From Gracilaria gracilis (lineage: Eukaryota > Rhodophyta > Florideophyceae > Gracilariales > Gracilariaceae), in NCBI GenBank assembly GCA_030374805.1, contig JARGSG010000105.1, forward strand, positions 62,001 to 126,000: a stretch of 64,000 bases of DNA. The letters are read 5' to 3'. The notes below the pieces were generated by a model. That model worked only from the letters and a program-made list of their open reading frames with translations, did not search any database and had not been told where the DNA came from. A program made the position numbers and the translations under genes. Below, in pieces: positions 51,720-61,592 of this stretch (within the stretch, counting starts at the first letter, position 1; each line of letters opens with the position of its first letter).

Positions 51720-52229
51720 TGTAGTACAATGAGACCTCAATGGGTTGGTGCCACGTGGGCCTACTGGTGCGCCTTGCTGGCTGCACTGTACCCAATTGGT
51801 ATTCTGTATTTTATAATTTCTAATTTCTAATTTATAGTCTAGGATAGTTTAGCATTGCTGGCCCATGACAGTAGGTCATGGGCACAGCCGATGACGTCAT
51901 GCCCGCAGGGGAGATCGGCGTCGGTGCACCTTGTATATATTGTGGTGCACCTCGCCTTCCTCCTCGGGTATTGTAAAGGCAGGCACCACTAGGGCAGTAA
52001 CTATACCATCTTGGTCACTTGCTACTCTATTACTATTCAGGTTTTACCGCGCGTCGACGTCTACTACCGTACACCTACACGGTCTAGACTAGTTGCCCCG
52101 CCGTTTGCCCCTGCGGGTTTCAGGTGCCCTACTACCATATTGGTTTGTGTGTTTTTTCCCCTTCAGGTTGAGCCCTCGCGCGCTCCCTCTACCAGGCGGA
52201 CCCCACACCTTATCGGTATTTGTACGACA
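51720..52229 (+). repeat. 5' LTR of the chromovirus
   Basis: 510 bp, TGTAGTAC...TACGACA. Contains GCCCATGAC/GTCATGGGC stem, GGTGCACC repeated around TTGTATATATTGT (possible TATA), and five ACC-N5-GGT motifs. Confidence 0.95.
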
Positions 52230-52232
52230 TTT

Positions 52233-52250
52233 TGGTCTCCCGACTTAGAA
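52233..52250 (+). promoter_or_regulatory. Primer-binding site of the chromovirus
   Basis: TGGTCTCCCGACTTAGAA begins three bases after the 5' LTR. TGG is the complement of tRNA CCA. The primer tRNA was not identified. Confidence 0.6.
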
Positions 52251-52376
52251 GTTTCTTGGTTTTTGTCGTACCTTTACTGGTGAACAGAAGACATTCGAAA
52301 GGATTCTGGAAGTTCACACACCTATTTGGTTTCGTAGGAATACTCGCGAAGCAATTGGATACCACTATTGGTCACT

Positions 52377-54539
52377 ATGGAAAGACCTAAAAGGATTACT
52401 CGTGGCTCTAGCGCGCCACCTAGCCACAAGGGTTCTGCTGCGGCTTCGGCCGCTAAACCCATTCTGGATAATCCCGAGGAGTTGCTTCGGCAACCTCGGG
52501 CCGGAACCTCAAAGGATACGGGCACTCAGCCACCGTTGGCTCCTGAACCTAACAAGGATTTGCCGACAACGGTTGAGGACCTTTGGCCCCAATTGGAAGA
52601 TCGAGCGAAAGCTATTTTTACCGCTACGGTTAATGAAGCTATGACCTCAATGGACGTGGACGCCGTTACCCGCTTGGTGGTTGATCGAGCCGTGCACGAG
52701 CTCTCTCAACGCATACCTAAATTGGTTGAAACATACCTCTTAACGGGTGCCCGGGAGCATATCTACCGAGTGGTTCAAGACGTTTGGGTTTCTGAAGGAA
52801 TGGCGGAAGCCAAAACCCCTGGGGTGAATGTGGTTACTCGCATACCACAAGGGATCCCTGTCGGTTCTTCCGCACCAATCAAGCCAATTCCGGCCGATAG
52901 TGCGTACCTACAAGGTTTAAGGCAAGGTCAAGAGGGCCATATAGAGATGAGCCCTCGAGACGTGTACTTGCCACCCATTGGAGGTAACGTTCGAAAGGAC
53001 ACCAAGACTGGTGGACCTGAGGACGATTCGTCTGACCCAGATGAGGGGCGACGAAGAAGAAACCGCAAGGGTAAAGAAAGGAGGAGGAAAAAAGGAAAGA
53101 ATCGCGGCTACGACTCTGACCCCGATTCCTCGAGCTCCGATACCGATACTGGTTCATCGTCGGATGATGACCGTAAAGGTAGACGCAAGAAGAAACCGAA
53201 CAGGTTGGCGAAGAACTCGTCAAAGAGAAACCGTAAAGGTAAGAAGAAACGGTACGAGTCGTCCGACTCGGATTCGGACACCGATACAACCCTAGAGGTG
53301 CGTCAGCCGCTGAACGGTATGTTCACCAAAGCGGTTGATTATAGGTCATATCGGTTGAGAAACCGATCCTCTGCTTACACCCAAGAGGTTGCGCAGAAGA
53401 TCACCAAGCACCACAAGAAGCTCAGCTTCCAGATGGTTGATACCACCTTCACAGGTGATGATCCCATTGCGGTAATTGAGTTTCTACAGAAGTTCAAGAT
53501 TGCATGTGACCAAAATGGTTTTTCCGAAGGCGCTGCCATGTGGTTATTCCAGTTTTACCTTAAAGGTCAAGCTTACCACTTGCTGCAAGGCAGGCTCCGA
53601 GGAAATACCCTGGCGGTTGATGACGAGGGGACAGAGATGTTAGAGACGTACCCAGAAGTGGTTAATTTCATGTTGGAAACTTACGCTACCGATGAGGTTA
53701 TCCAGGAAGGTTACGCTGAGGTGCAGGCATATCGCCAACGCTCCAGCCAAACCGAAATGGAATTCTCGTTAGGCCTTTGGAATCTGGCCACCCGATGCGG
53801 TATTGTCTTTACCACTAGTAGGTTGAAGTCGCTCTTTGCCGACAATGTCGACAAAGCGATCCGTTCGCAGGTACGCAATTACCTGGCGAACAACCGTAAG
53901 GTGGACTATAATGGGCTTGCCCGTTATGCCCAGGGACTAGGCGACACTCTCCGTCACGGAAAGAAGCCGTCGGCGTCCCATACCTCAAAGGATAAACCGA
54001 AACGGTCAGTATTGGAGCTAGAAGAAAGCACTACCTCAGAGGGAGATTCGCTCATTCGCGTACCAACAGGAATGGCAGTTCATCTCGTGACTGCGCCGCA
54101 GGGTCAGTCACGAGCCACCTCCATTGGTAATCGGTCGTCGACAGTACCACCAGCTTCGGTAAGGTCGCCACCAAGTGCGGCGAGCACTCAACAAACCTCA
54201 ACGGGTGGTTCGCAAGCATCTTCATATGCTACAGCACCAACCAATCCGGTTACCCGACCTACCTCTATGGCAATGCGTGATCCCCAGACAGGTGGATTGG
54301 TTTGCTGGCTCTGTTTGTCGCCAGACCATCTGGCGAACAGATGTGACAAAATACCCCCAGGGGTGCGCGAACATCTGATCAGTGCCAGGCAGCAAAACCA
54401 CCGTAACCTATATGGATCTGGAAAGAGGGTACAAGCTCAACCATCACCATCTCAGGTTCATCTCGTCGAGGAAACACCAATCTTGGAGAAGGACAGTCCC
54501 GCTCAGGAGGAGCAGGAAAACACCGAACGGTTAGCGTAG
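52377..54539 (+). CDS. Chromovirus gag protein
   Basis: 720 codons from ATG 52377 to TAG. N-terminal coil-like region, then a long low-complexity block of Arg/Lys and Ser/Asp (about residues 225-310). The retrotransposon-gag domain follows (FTGDDPIAVIEFLQKFKIAC to VDYNGLARYAQGLGDTL, about 355-525), and a canonical CCHC zinc knuckle CWLCLSPDHLANRC near residue 645. The pol frame is -1 relative to gag and begins around the gag stop, so pol needs a frameshift. The RS/SD-rich insert is longer than usual for gypsy gags. Confidence 0.9.
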   Translation: MERPKRITRGSSAPPSHKGSAAASAAKPILDNPEELLRQPRAGTSKDTGTQPPLAPEPNKDLPTTVEDLWPQLEDRAKAIFTATVNEAMTSMDVDAVTRLVVDRAVHELSQRIPKLVETYLLTGAREHIYRVVQDVWVSEGMAEAKTPGVNVVTRIPQGIPVGSSAPIKPIPADSAYLQGLRQGQEGHIEMSPRDVYLPPIGGNVRKDTKTGGPEDDSSDPDEGRRRRNRKGKERRRKKGKNRGYDSDPDSSSSDTDTGSSSDDDRKGRRKKKPNRLAKNSSKRNRKGKKKRYESSDSDSDTDTTLEVRQPLNGMFTKAVDYRSYRLRNRSSAYTQEVAQKITKHHKKLSFQMVDTTFTGDDPIAVIEFLQKFKIACDQNGFSEGAAMWLFQFYLKGQAYHLLQGRLRGNTLAVDDEGTEMLETYPEVVNFMLETYATDEVIQEGYAEVQAYRQRSSQTEMEFSLGLWNLATRCGIVFTTSRLKSLFADNVDKAIRSQVRNYLANNRKVDYNGLARYAQGLGDTLRHGKKPSASHTSKDKPKRSVLELEESTTSEGDSLIRVPTGMAVHLVTAPQGQSRATSIGNRSSTVPPASVRSPPSAASTQQTSTGGSQASSYATAPTNPVTRPTSMAMRDPQTGGLVCWLCLSPDHLANRCDKIPPGVREHLISARQQNHRNLYGSGKRVQAQPSPSQVHLVEETPILEKDSPAQEEQENTERLA

Positions 54540-54595
54540 GGGCCACCCCTAACCGTGAATTGGAAGGCCCGTCGATACCGGAACGGGAAACCTTA

Positions 54596-55159
54596 ATGGT
54601 GGAAAAAGAAGAATCAGATGTACCCAATGTGGTGTGTCTAATGAAGTACAATAACTATAAAGTTAATGCTTCAGTAAGCTTTCTCAATTACCTACAGGTC
54701 CCCGTTGCGTGTGTACTCGATACCGGCGCCGGTCCGAATGTGCTAAACGCTCGCGTCATACCCGATGCGGTCTTGCGGAACATTCGGCCTGCCCCGACTA
54801 TCAACCCTCTGGTGGACGCTAACGAGCGCCCACTGCACCTTAGAGGAATGTTAACCACTGTGGTACAACTTGGAACCTTGAAGGTGAAGCTCAATTTCTT
54901 TGTGGCGGATCGTCTGGCGACAGACTGTATCCTCGGGACCAACTTTATTGACAAACATGTCAAGGCAATTTTGCCAGGGTCCCGAACGGTCGCTCTCCGT
55001 CAAGGTGGTCGTATTGCTATACTGGGTAATACGCAGACCAAAGGTGGTTGGCGTAAGAAGCCGAGGTTCAATATACCCACCGAAACGGTTTCAAACAAGA
55101 TACGGCTCACCAAATTGGTTTCAATTCCGGCTATGACCCAAATGGTAGTGAATGTCTAA
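54596..55159 (+). CDS. Chromovirus protease region of pol
   Basis: Aspartic protease with VACVLDTGAGPNVLNA as active site, then LATDCILGTNFID as the typical second motif. The frame is open from about 54560. The first ATG is at 54596, but translation by frameshift from gag is more likely than independent start. It ends with TAA at 55157-55159, after which the same frame continues into RT. Confidence 0.85.
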   Translation: MVEKEESDVPNVVCLMKYNNYKVNASVSFLNYLQVPVACVLDTGAGPNVLNARVIPDAVLRNIRPAPTINPLVDANERPLHLRGMLTTVVQLGTLKVKLNFFVADRLATDCILGTNFIDKHVKAILPGSRTVALRQGGRIAILGNTQTKGGWRKKPRFNIPTETVSNKIRLTKLVSIPAMTQMVVNV

Positions 55160-55180
55160 TGCGCAGTTCCAGGATTGGTA

Positions 55181-58100
55181 ATGCTACAGAACCATCCTAG
55201 GTTGGCAGAAAGACATCTCGCCTTGATGGCAAACGGGATTATCGACAACATCCCTAACCAAGCCTTCAAGGTGTACTTGAGTAACTTTAGCAATCACATT
55301 GTTAAGTTACCCAAGAATATTACTATTGGAATCGCACTGCCGGCACCACAAGGGGTTTTCACGGTCTCACCTCATGTGTTGGGCGAAGTCGCCACCTCTA
55401 AGGAAGGGGGAGGAACGGATGCGCCATACCCTGCATATGCGCCCCCGTTATCGACAAATACCAAAATGGAACAGAAGATCGCCAGTACCTTTAAGGTTAG
55501 GGATCAGGAAAAGACTACGGAACTGGACCCAGTGCGGAATTGGAGAGAGGAAGTCCAGATCGGTGCGGAGAACCAGGCTCTCCGAGACCGGATCCTCAGT
55601 CTCTTAGAAGAATTTGAACCCATGTGGTCAGGCCGGTTGGGCCAAATTGAGGCTACAGAGCACCGTATTGATATGGTTCCTGGCTGGAAACCCATTTACC
55701 AGCAGCCTTACCGTGCAGGTCCAAAAGCCCGGGAGGTTGAGCTCAATGAGGTCGAGAGAATGCTCCTTGAAGGTGTCATAGAACCAGCAAATGCGGACTG
55801 GGCCAGCCCTGTGGTTCTCGTCACAAAGAAGAATGATACCCGTATGCGGTTCTGTGTGGACTACAGAAGACTGAATAGTATGACCATTAGGGATTCGTAC
55901 CCAATACCTAGAATGGACGAGTGTATAGATTCGTTGGGCAACGCCAAGATCTTTACTACGCTCGATGCCAATTGTGGTTATTGGCAGGTACCTATCAGGG
56001 AAGAAGACAAGGACAAAACTACGTTTACTTGCCACGCTGGGTTATTCCGCTTTACGCGTATGCCCTTTGGGTTGCGAAATGCCCCGGCTACATTTCAGAG
56101 GGCGTTAGATATAATCCTTTCGAAGGTGAAGTGGAGAACCGCTCTGGTATACATCGACGATGTAATCATATATTCCAGAACGGTAGAGGAACATTTCCAC
56201 CATGTTAGGGAAGTTTTGAACCTTTTGAGGGAATCTGGAGTAACGTTGAAGCTCCGCAAGTGCGAATTCTTCACCAAAGAGGTAGAATACCTTGGTCATA
56301 TCATCAGCCCTGGGAGGTTAGAAGTGACGCCGCGGAATATCCGGGCCGTGCAGGAGGCGAAGCCACCCACGTCCCAGACGGAAATCCGATCCTTTATAGG
56401 TTTGTGCAATGTGTACCGCCGGTTTATCAAGGGATTTGCCAAGATAGCGGCTCCCCTCAACAGGAAGCTGCTGAAAGGTCAACCTACAAGGTTTGAATGT
56501 CTTACCAATGAGGAAATGGATGCGTTCGAGGCGCTGAAACATGCGCTCTTGACACCTTCCATCTTGGCATTACCCAAAGCTGGTTTACGATACACGTTGG
56601 ATACTGACGCTTCGGACGCCCAAATTGGTTGTTGTCTTATGCAGGAGCAAGAAAACGGCGACAAACTACCAATAGGGTACTGGAGCCGTGCTTTGCACGC
56701 TGCAGAAAAGAACTACACAACAACCGAAAAGGAATGTCTGGCAGTAGTCTGGAGCATGTTGATGCTCCGTCCCTACCTATATGGTGAAAGGTTCACGCTT
56801 CGAACCGACCATGATGCCCTACGGTGGATACTGTGTCTGGCCGACGCATCAGGCAGACTTGCCCGATGGCGGTTACGACTTTCAGAGTTCGAGTATGACG
56901 TACAGTACCGTCCAGGTATCAAGCACAATGTCGCAGACGCGATGTCTCGCATTACCACAGATGGTTTGGACACCGAGCCGGTAGAGGATGATATCCCATG
57001 CGTTACCATCTCTACCAACCCTGATGGTGATACCTTAGAAGGTTACTGGACTCTACCCGAAGAGGATACGTGGTTTAGTGATGCCATCGCTCGGGAAATA
57101 CTCGCCCTCGAGGAAACAGACGTCATGCCAATTACCCGCGAGGAATTCCTGAGAGAGCAAGCAAACGATGTTTATTGCCGCTCTCTCATGGACCAAGTAG
57201 GTATGAAAGACTCGAACTTTGACGTCGACCGAAATGGTTTCCTGGTGAGGCGAGCTCCTATTGATGGTTCCCTTCAGAAGGTAGTGCCCAAGGTGCTGCG
57301 CCCTCGGGTGCTGTACCTAGCCCACTACCCAAGGCTATCAGGACACCCTGGAGGTACGAGAATGTACTACACCTTGAGGCAAGGGTACTACTGGCCTCAT
57401 ATGGCTAATGATATATATACCTTTGTAGGTCAATGTGAATCTTGCGTACGTACCCGTGGAGGTCTCCGGAAGCACAGGAAATACTTGAAGTTATTCCCTG
57501 CAGCGGGTCCTCTCGAGTTCGTCGCAATAGACCTTCTGGGTCCATTACCAAAAACCACAAGGGGATATCAGTACATCATCTTAATCACCGACAGGTTCTC
57601 GAAGCTCACGCGAGCGATACCCTTGAAGGACACGAAATCGACGACCCTCGCGGTGGCGTTCTTGAACAATTGGATCTACCCGTATGGTGCACCGCTTTAT
57701 CTACTTACCGACAATGGTTCGAACTTAGCTTCGAAGTTCTTTGAAGCTGTTTGTAACCTCTTGGGTATTAAGCACTACTTCACTACTGCCTACCATCCGC
57801 AAACGAATGGGCAAGTGGAGCGCTTTAACCGAACACTGGTATCTAGGCTGCGATATTATACGGAAGAACACCAAACTGGTTGGGACGAGCTCGTGCAGCC
57901 CTTGACATATGCATATAACCTTCAGGTTCATCGAGCGACGCAAACTACGCCGTTCGATCTAATACTGTCAAGACACCCACCAGGTATTGTTGTTGAAGGG
58001 GACCCATTAGGACAAGAAGCCGCCGGAGCGCTCACACTGTCACAGGTCAAACGGAATACCCTTTTGAGGTTGAGACGTGCCCTCAAGTATGCTGAGAGCA

Positions 58101-58816
58101 AGCTCACAGCATCCCAGAAGCGGTACAAGGAGGACTACGACCGTAAGGTAACCCAAGTGGTAACGGCTACGCCGGGTCAATATGTCTCTATTGACCACCC
58201 TCCGAAAGGAGCTAAACCACGACCGGGTGATGAAGCTGATGATGAAGCTATTGATAGAGATATCAATTCTAAGCTTCTTTCGAAATCATCGGGACCTTTC
58301 AAGGTAGTTCGGTCGACCGACCACACGGTAACGGTGAACCAAGATGGTGTAGAGAATACAATCTCTATTGACCGAATCACGGTTGCACCTCAGACGGTTC
58401 AGTCCAGGAAGGAACGCGGAGAATCCGCGCGTGACCCACAAGCGGTTGCCCTGAGGACTCAGCCCCGGGAAGACGGGACACCCATCGAGGTTAATGATGA
58501 CGCACAGGGTGACGACCCAGACTACGTACCACCTTCGGGGATTACGGTTGCTCCTTCAGAGGAAACACCTAGCCCTAGTTGTACTGATGCTCATCTAAAC
58601 CAAAGTGGTGAAACGATACCAGCCCAGGTCTCTAATGAGTTCCCAGTGGAACGCCTTGTAGGTCACCGCCGTACCCCAGATGGTCTAAAGTACACCGTAC
58701 GTTGGTATGGCTGGGGCGCCGATGGTGACACTGCTGAGCCGCCCTCAGCCATACCACACCACTTCAGGGTAAGCTACTGGAACCGAAAAGGAGAGGACAT
58801 GCCGAACGATGGGTAA
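55181..58816 (+). CDS. Chromovirus RT, RNase H, integrase and chromodomain
   Basis: Open for over 1200 codons in the protease frame. RT: FCVDYRRLNSMTIRDSYPIP, LDANCGYWQ, FGLRNAPATFQ and catalytic YIDD near 56149. RNase H: LDTDASDAQIGCCL, EKECLAVVW, TDHDAL. Integrase: HHCC zinc finger (HYPRLSGHPGG...CESCVRTRG), core with FVAIDLLGPL, LTDNGSNLASKF and the catalytic Glu in YHPQTNGQVERFN. C-terminal chromodomain at about 58645-58790 (VERLVGHRRTPDGLKYTVRW), which in chromoviruses directs insertion to modified histones. No Met start is needed if the upstream TAA is read through; otherwise this part is not expressed. Confidence 0.95.
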   Translation: MLQNHPRLAERHLALMANGIIDNIPNQAFKVYLSNFSNHIVKLPKNITIGIALPAPQGVFTVSPHVLGEVATSKEGGGTDAPYPAYAPPLSTNTKMEQKIASTFKVRDQEKTTELDPVRNWREEVQIGAENQALRDRILSLLEEFEPMWSGRLGQIEATEHRIDMVPGWKPIYQQPYRAGPKAREVELNEVERMLLEGVIEPANADWASPVVLVTKKNDTRMRFCVDYRRLNSMTIRDSYPIPRMDECIDSLGNAKIFTTLDANCGYWQVPIREEDKDKTTFTCHAGLFRFTRMPFGLRNAPATFQRALDIILSKVKWRTALVYIDDVIIYSRTVEEHFHHVREVLNLLRESGVTLKLRKCEFFTKEVEYLGHIISPGRLEVTPRNIRAVQEAKPPTSQTEIRSFIGLCNVYRRFIKGFAKIAAPLNRKLLKGQPTRFECLTNEEMDAFEALKHALLTPSILALPKAGLRYTLDTDASDAQIGCCLMQEQENGDKLPIGYWSRALHAAEKNYTTTEKECLAVVWSMLMLRPYLYGERFTLRTDHDALRWILCLADASGRLARWRLRLSEFEYDVQYRPGIKHNVADAMSRITTDGLDTEPVEDDIPCVTISTNPDGDTLEGYWTLPEEDTWFSDAIAREILALEETDVMPITREEFLREQANDVYCRSLMDQVGMKDSNFDVDRNGFLVRRAPIDGSLQKVVPKVLRPRVLYLAHYPRLSGHPGGTRMYYTLRQGYYWPHMANDIYTFVGQCESCVRTRGGLRKHRKYLKLFPAAGPLEFVAIDLLGPLPKTTRGYQYIILITDRFSKLTRAIPLKDTKSTTLAVAFLNNWIYPYGAPLYLLTDNGSNLASKFFEAVCNLLGIKHYFTTAYHPQTNGQVERFNRTLVSRLRYYTEEHQTGWDELVQPLTYAYNLQVHRATQTTPFDLILSRHPPGIVVEGDPLGQEAAGALTLSQVKRNTLLRLRRALKYAESKLTASQKRYKEDYDRKVTQVVTATPGQYVSIDHPPKGAKPRPGDEADDEAIDRDINSKLLSKSSGPFKVVRSTDHTVTVNQDGVENTISIDRITVAPQTVQSRKERGESARDPQAVALRTQPREDGTPIEVNDDAQGDDPDYVPPSGITVAPSEETPSPSCTDAHLNQSGETIPAQVSNEFPVERLVGHRRTPDGLKYTVRWYGWGADGDTAEPPSAIPHHFRVSYWNRKGEDMPNDG

Positions 58817-60997
58817 AACTTAGAGGTGATGCACAGCTCTTAGGGAGAGGGGAGGCTATTTTCGCGCTCCTCATTCGCTGCGCATCGCACCCACATGGTA
58901 ACTGAAGTTAACTGCAACACCTAACTGGATAACTTTAATGAAGAAGCTAACACCAACTGGGAGAAGTTAATCAGAGTGCATCGAAGAGACCAAGAAAGTT
59001 TGCCGGAAGACCGTGAAGGTTTAGCGATGACGTCGTACCGAACGAAGCTCGACGAGGGATGCGCTTCGAGCGTCAGCGTCGCAGCCATCCCAAAGCTGGC
59101 ACGCGGCTGGCACGCGCGCGCACCTTCATGGCACGCGCCGCGCACGCATGGCTCCAAACCCAAGTGGTGAAAGTCAAAAAATTAAGGTTTTTGATAAGAG
59201 AGAGACGCGCCCCAGATCGGCAGACCGCCGCGCTGGGTAACCGATTCGGTTTACACTATTGTCTGTAGGGAGCGTGCACCGGCATGGTCAAAAAATCTAA
59301 GTATTTTGGGCGTGCTGCGCTCCCGAATCGGCCATTCTCAGCCTCTGAAACCGCTTGGTTCCCGAGATACAGACCAAAAGGTGTTCGGCGTTTTTGATAC
59401 CGTTTGGTGGGGTAATTTCGGCGTGCAATTTTTTGATTCACCTTGCAAGTAACCTCATGGGTCTGGTGCAGCGTGTGCGCGTATGCGCGCCAAGAGGCCA
59501 TGCAGAACCATCCAGGTACATTGCTGGCACTCGCGCGACGTCGCGCGCCACCCCCAAGCTACCAAATCGGTACTACGTGACACTCGCTGCGCACAGAAGT
59601 GCAACTGCAAGGTCTACCAATTTGGTTTGAGCTGTTTACGGTAGTAGAAACACGACGGAGGATTGCGTCACCCGGATAGTGGCTGTGAAGAACCAAACCT
59701 TCGTGGTAATGACGAACGACACCCATGGGGACTGAAGCGGTTTGGAATAAACCTTAAAGGTGGAGCAGGGAACTGCGCGGGAGAAGTTAGTAATGCTGCG
59801 CAGCCCTTTATGGTACGATGGAAACCTTGAAGGTGTTTCAAAGTTATGGAAATCAGAGAGAGAGCATGAAATGAACCTGTATGGTACTATTGAGATCCTT
59901 TATGGAACAACCTAATCGACCGTGATGGTAACGAAGCGTAAGGAGGCCCAACGAATGGCACATGCCAGGACCTATATGGTGACGCCGCAACCATAGAGAG
60001 AGGAAATAGACCATTACGGGATGGGAGTGAGAGCAGAAAGGACATGAATATATCTCGGATGGTGTAGAAGGGAACGAGTTTTTGTGCTTACCATGAAAGT
60101 TCGTTTCCTCATGAGGTACGAAACCGATCGAGACCTATGTGGTATTCTTTGAAGACAGAAAGGACATGGTTCCTAGATGGTTTTCGCGCTATTTTGACCA
60201 CGTTAAGGTTTCGCGCTCGTCATGGATGATCGACACCGAGGGTGGTTTGATGCACATGAAAATGGAACCCTTTGTGGCAGTACACTGCAGAAGCCAACCG
60301 AAGCGGCCATCCATCCACCTTAGGGGTATTGAATGAAGCGCCGTGTACCGCTACGGGTGGGAGCCCGCACGCTGGTACCAGGGCTACCCATGTGGTTCAG
60401 ATACGGATCGGGGGTCACCATAAACGGATTCAACCTTGTCGGTCGGACAAGAAGCCACGGTGGCGTGAGCCGCGTAGACAAACCGCAAAGGGGGTGCGAA
60501 GGCAACCAGAAGGGAGAACGGTGGAACAACCTCGATGGAGTCAGCGGCAGTGCCTCGAAGGGTTGGTAGTCGAATCTGGAAGGGACAGAGAGACACGCCG
60601 CAACCAAGTGGGCGCCAAAATCCTTCACGGTACAGTGCTCACACGAGCCCGAAGGCGCAACCCGCCCCCTCCTGGGTAGACCGACACGGTAAATGGGTCT
60701 AAGCCGTTTAGCCCAAAAGGCAGAACCTTGGAGGTATGCAATGGGCGCGCGTCGCGCCCAAACCACAAATGAGAACGAATAGGCTGCTGTCTGTGATAAC
60801 CAAAGAAGTGGATAGAGCTGCAATCGGTGATGACCAAGGTGGTGAACGGAGTACGCTCGGCGACGCAGAGCCGATGCGACGCACGGCGCGAGATGGCACG
60901 AAGGCTGCGACAGGGACCAAATTGGTACGACGATGCAACCGACTTGGTGGAAGGATCTAGGAGCCACGAGGGCGTGGCTCAGGGTAGGAAGGGGGTC
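58817..60997 (+). other. Noncoding tail of the chromovirus between pol and the 3' LTR
   Basis: 2.18 kb with no long ORF on either strand. It has the highest density of ACC-N5-GGT: 24 sites, about one per 90 bases, often with A/T-rich centres such as TATAT, TTAAA, TTGAA, AATTT. A GAGCCAC/GTGGCTC inverted repeat lies near its end (60961). Confidence 0.8.
60980..60997 (+). promoter_or_regulatory. Polypurine tract of the chromovirus
   Basis: CAGGGTAGGAAGGGGGTC directly before the 3' LTR. Confidence 0.7.
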
Positions 60998-61505
60998 TGT
61001 AGTACAATGAGACCTCAATGGGTTGGTGCCGCGTGGGCCTACTGGTGCGCCTTGCTGGCTGCACTGTACCCAATTGGTATTCTGTATTTTATAATTTCTA
61101 ATTTCTAATTTATAGTCTAGGATAGTTTAGCATTGCTGGCCCATGACAGTAGGTCATGGGCACAGCCGATGACGTCATGCCCGCAGGGGAGATCGGCGTC
61201 GGTGCACCTTGTATATATTGTGGTGCACCTCGCCTTCCTCCTCGGGTATTGTAAAGGCAGGCACCACTAGGGCAGTAACTATACCATCTTGGTCACTTGC
61301 TACTCTATTACTATTCAGGTTTTACCGCGCGTCGACGTCTACTACCGTACACCTACACGGTCTAGACTAGTTGCCCCGCCGTTTGCCCCTGCGGGTTTCA
61401 GGTGCCCTACTACCATATTGGTTGTGTGTTTTTCCCCTTCAGGTTGAGCCCTCGCGCGCTCCCTCTACCAGGCGGACCCCACACCTTATCGGTATTTGTA
61501 CGACA
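60998..61505 (+). repeat. 3' LTR of the chromovirus
   Basis: 508 bp, nearly identical to the 5' LTR: one substitution (GCCGCG for GCCACG) and two short T-run length differences were seen. Confidence 0.95.
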
Positions 61506-61510
61506 AGCGA
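61506..61510 (+). repeat. Target-site duplication, right (AGCGA)
   Basis: 5 bp copy of 51715-51719, the length typical for Ty3/gypsy integration. Confidence 0.9.
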
Positions 61511-61592
61511 CGATCAACCCTGTTCACTACAGTCTTCAACTCGCTCTCGCGGTCGTACTACCAACCTTCCCGTTCCTCAAGCGCCTCGCGCG

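Larger units (their letters stand above)
51790..60948. repeat. Dispersed interrupted palindrome ACC-N5-GGT, about 72 copies
   Basis: By hand I found about 72 exact ACC-N5-GGT sites between 51790 and 60948, plus those in the 3' LTR. Examples start at 51790, 52134, 53170, 54875, 56775, 57678, 58889, 59240, 59616, 59824, 59919, 59970, 60680, 60916. They occur in LTR, coding and noncoding parts. Spacing 6 gave about 29, spacing 4 about 11, and spacing 7 fewer. The uniform-base expectation for one spacing is about 2.3. Quick reading of the copia element and of the flanks gave none. Confidence 0.85.
51720..61505 (+). mobile_element. Ty3/gypsy chromovirus LTR retrotransposon
   Basis: Complete in structure: 5' LTR, primer site, gag, protease, RT, RNase H, integrase, chromodomain, 2.2 kb noncoding tail, purine tract, 3' LTR, 5 bp target duplication. 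RT before integrase and the C-terminal chromodomain define a chromovirus. The LTRs differ at about three places. It carries an in-frame TAA between protease and RT and an extreme density of ACC-N5-GGT. Confidence 0.96.

Noticed and set aside
60272-61018. ORFs of 135 and 232 residues in the chromovirus tail
   Set aside because: Low-complexity arginine/proline-rich frames in a region with no motif; they lack proper starts or run into the LTR, and the DNA motif explains the composition.
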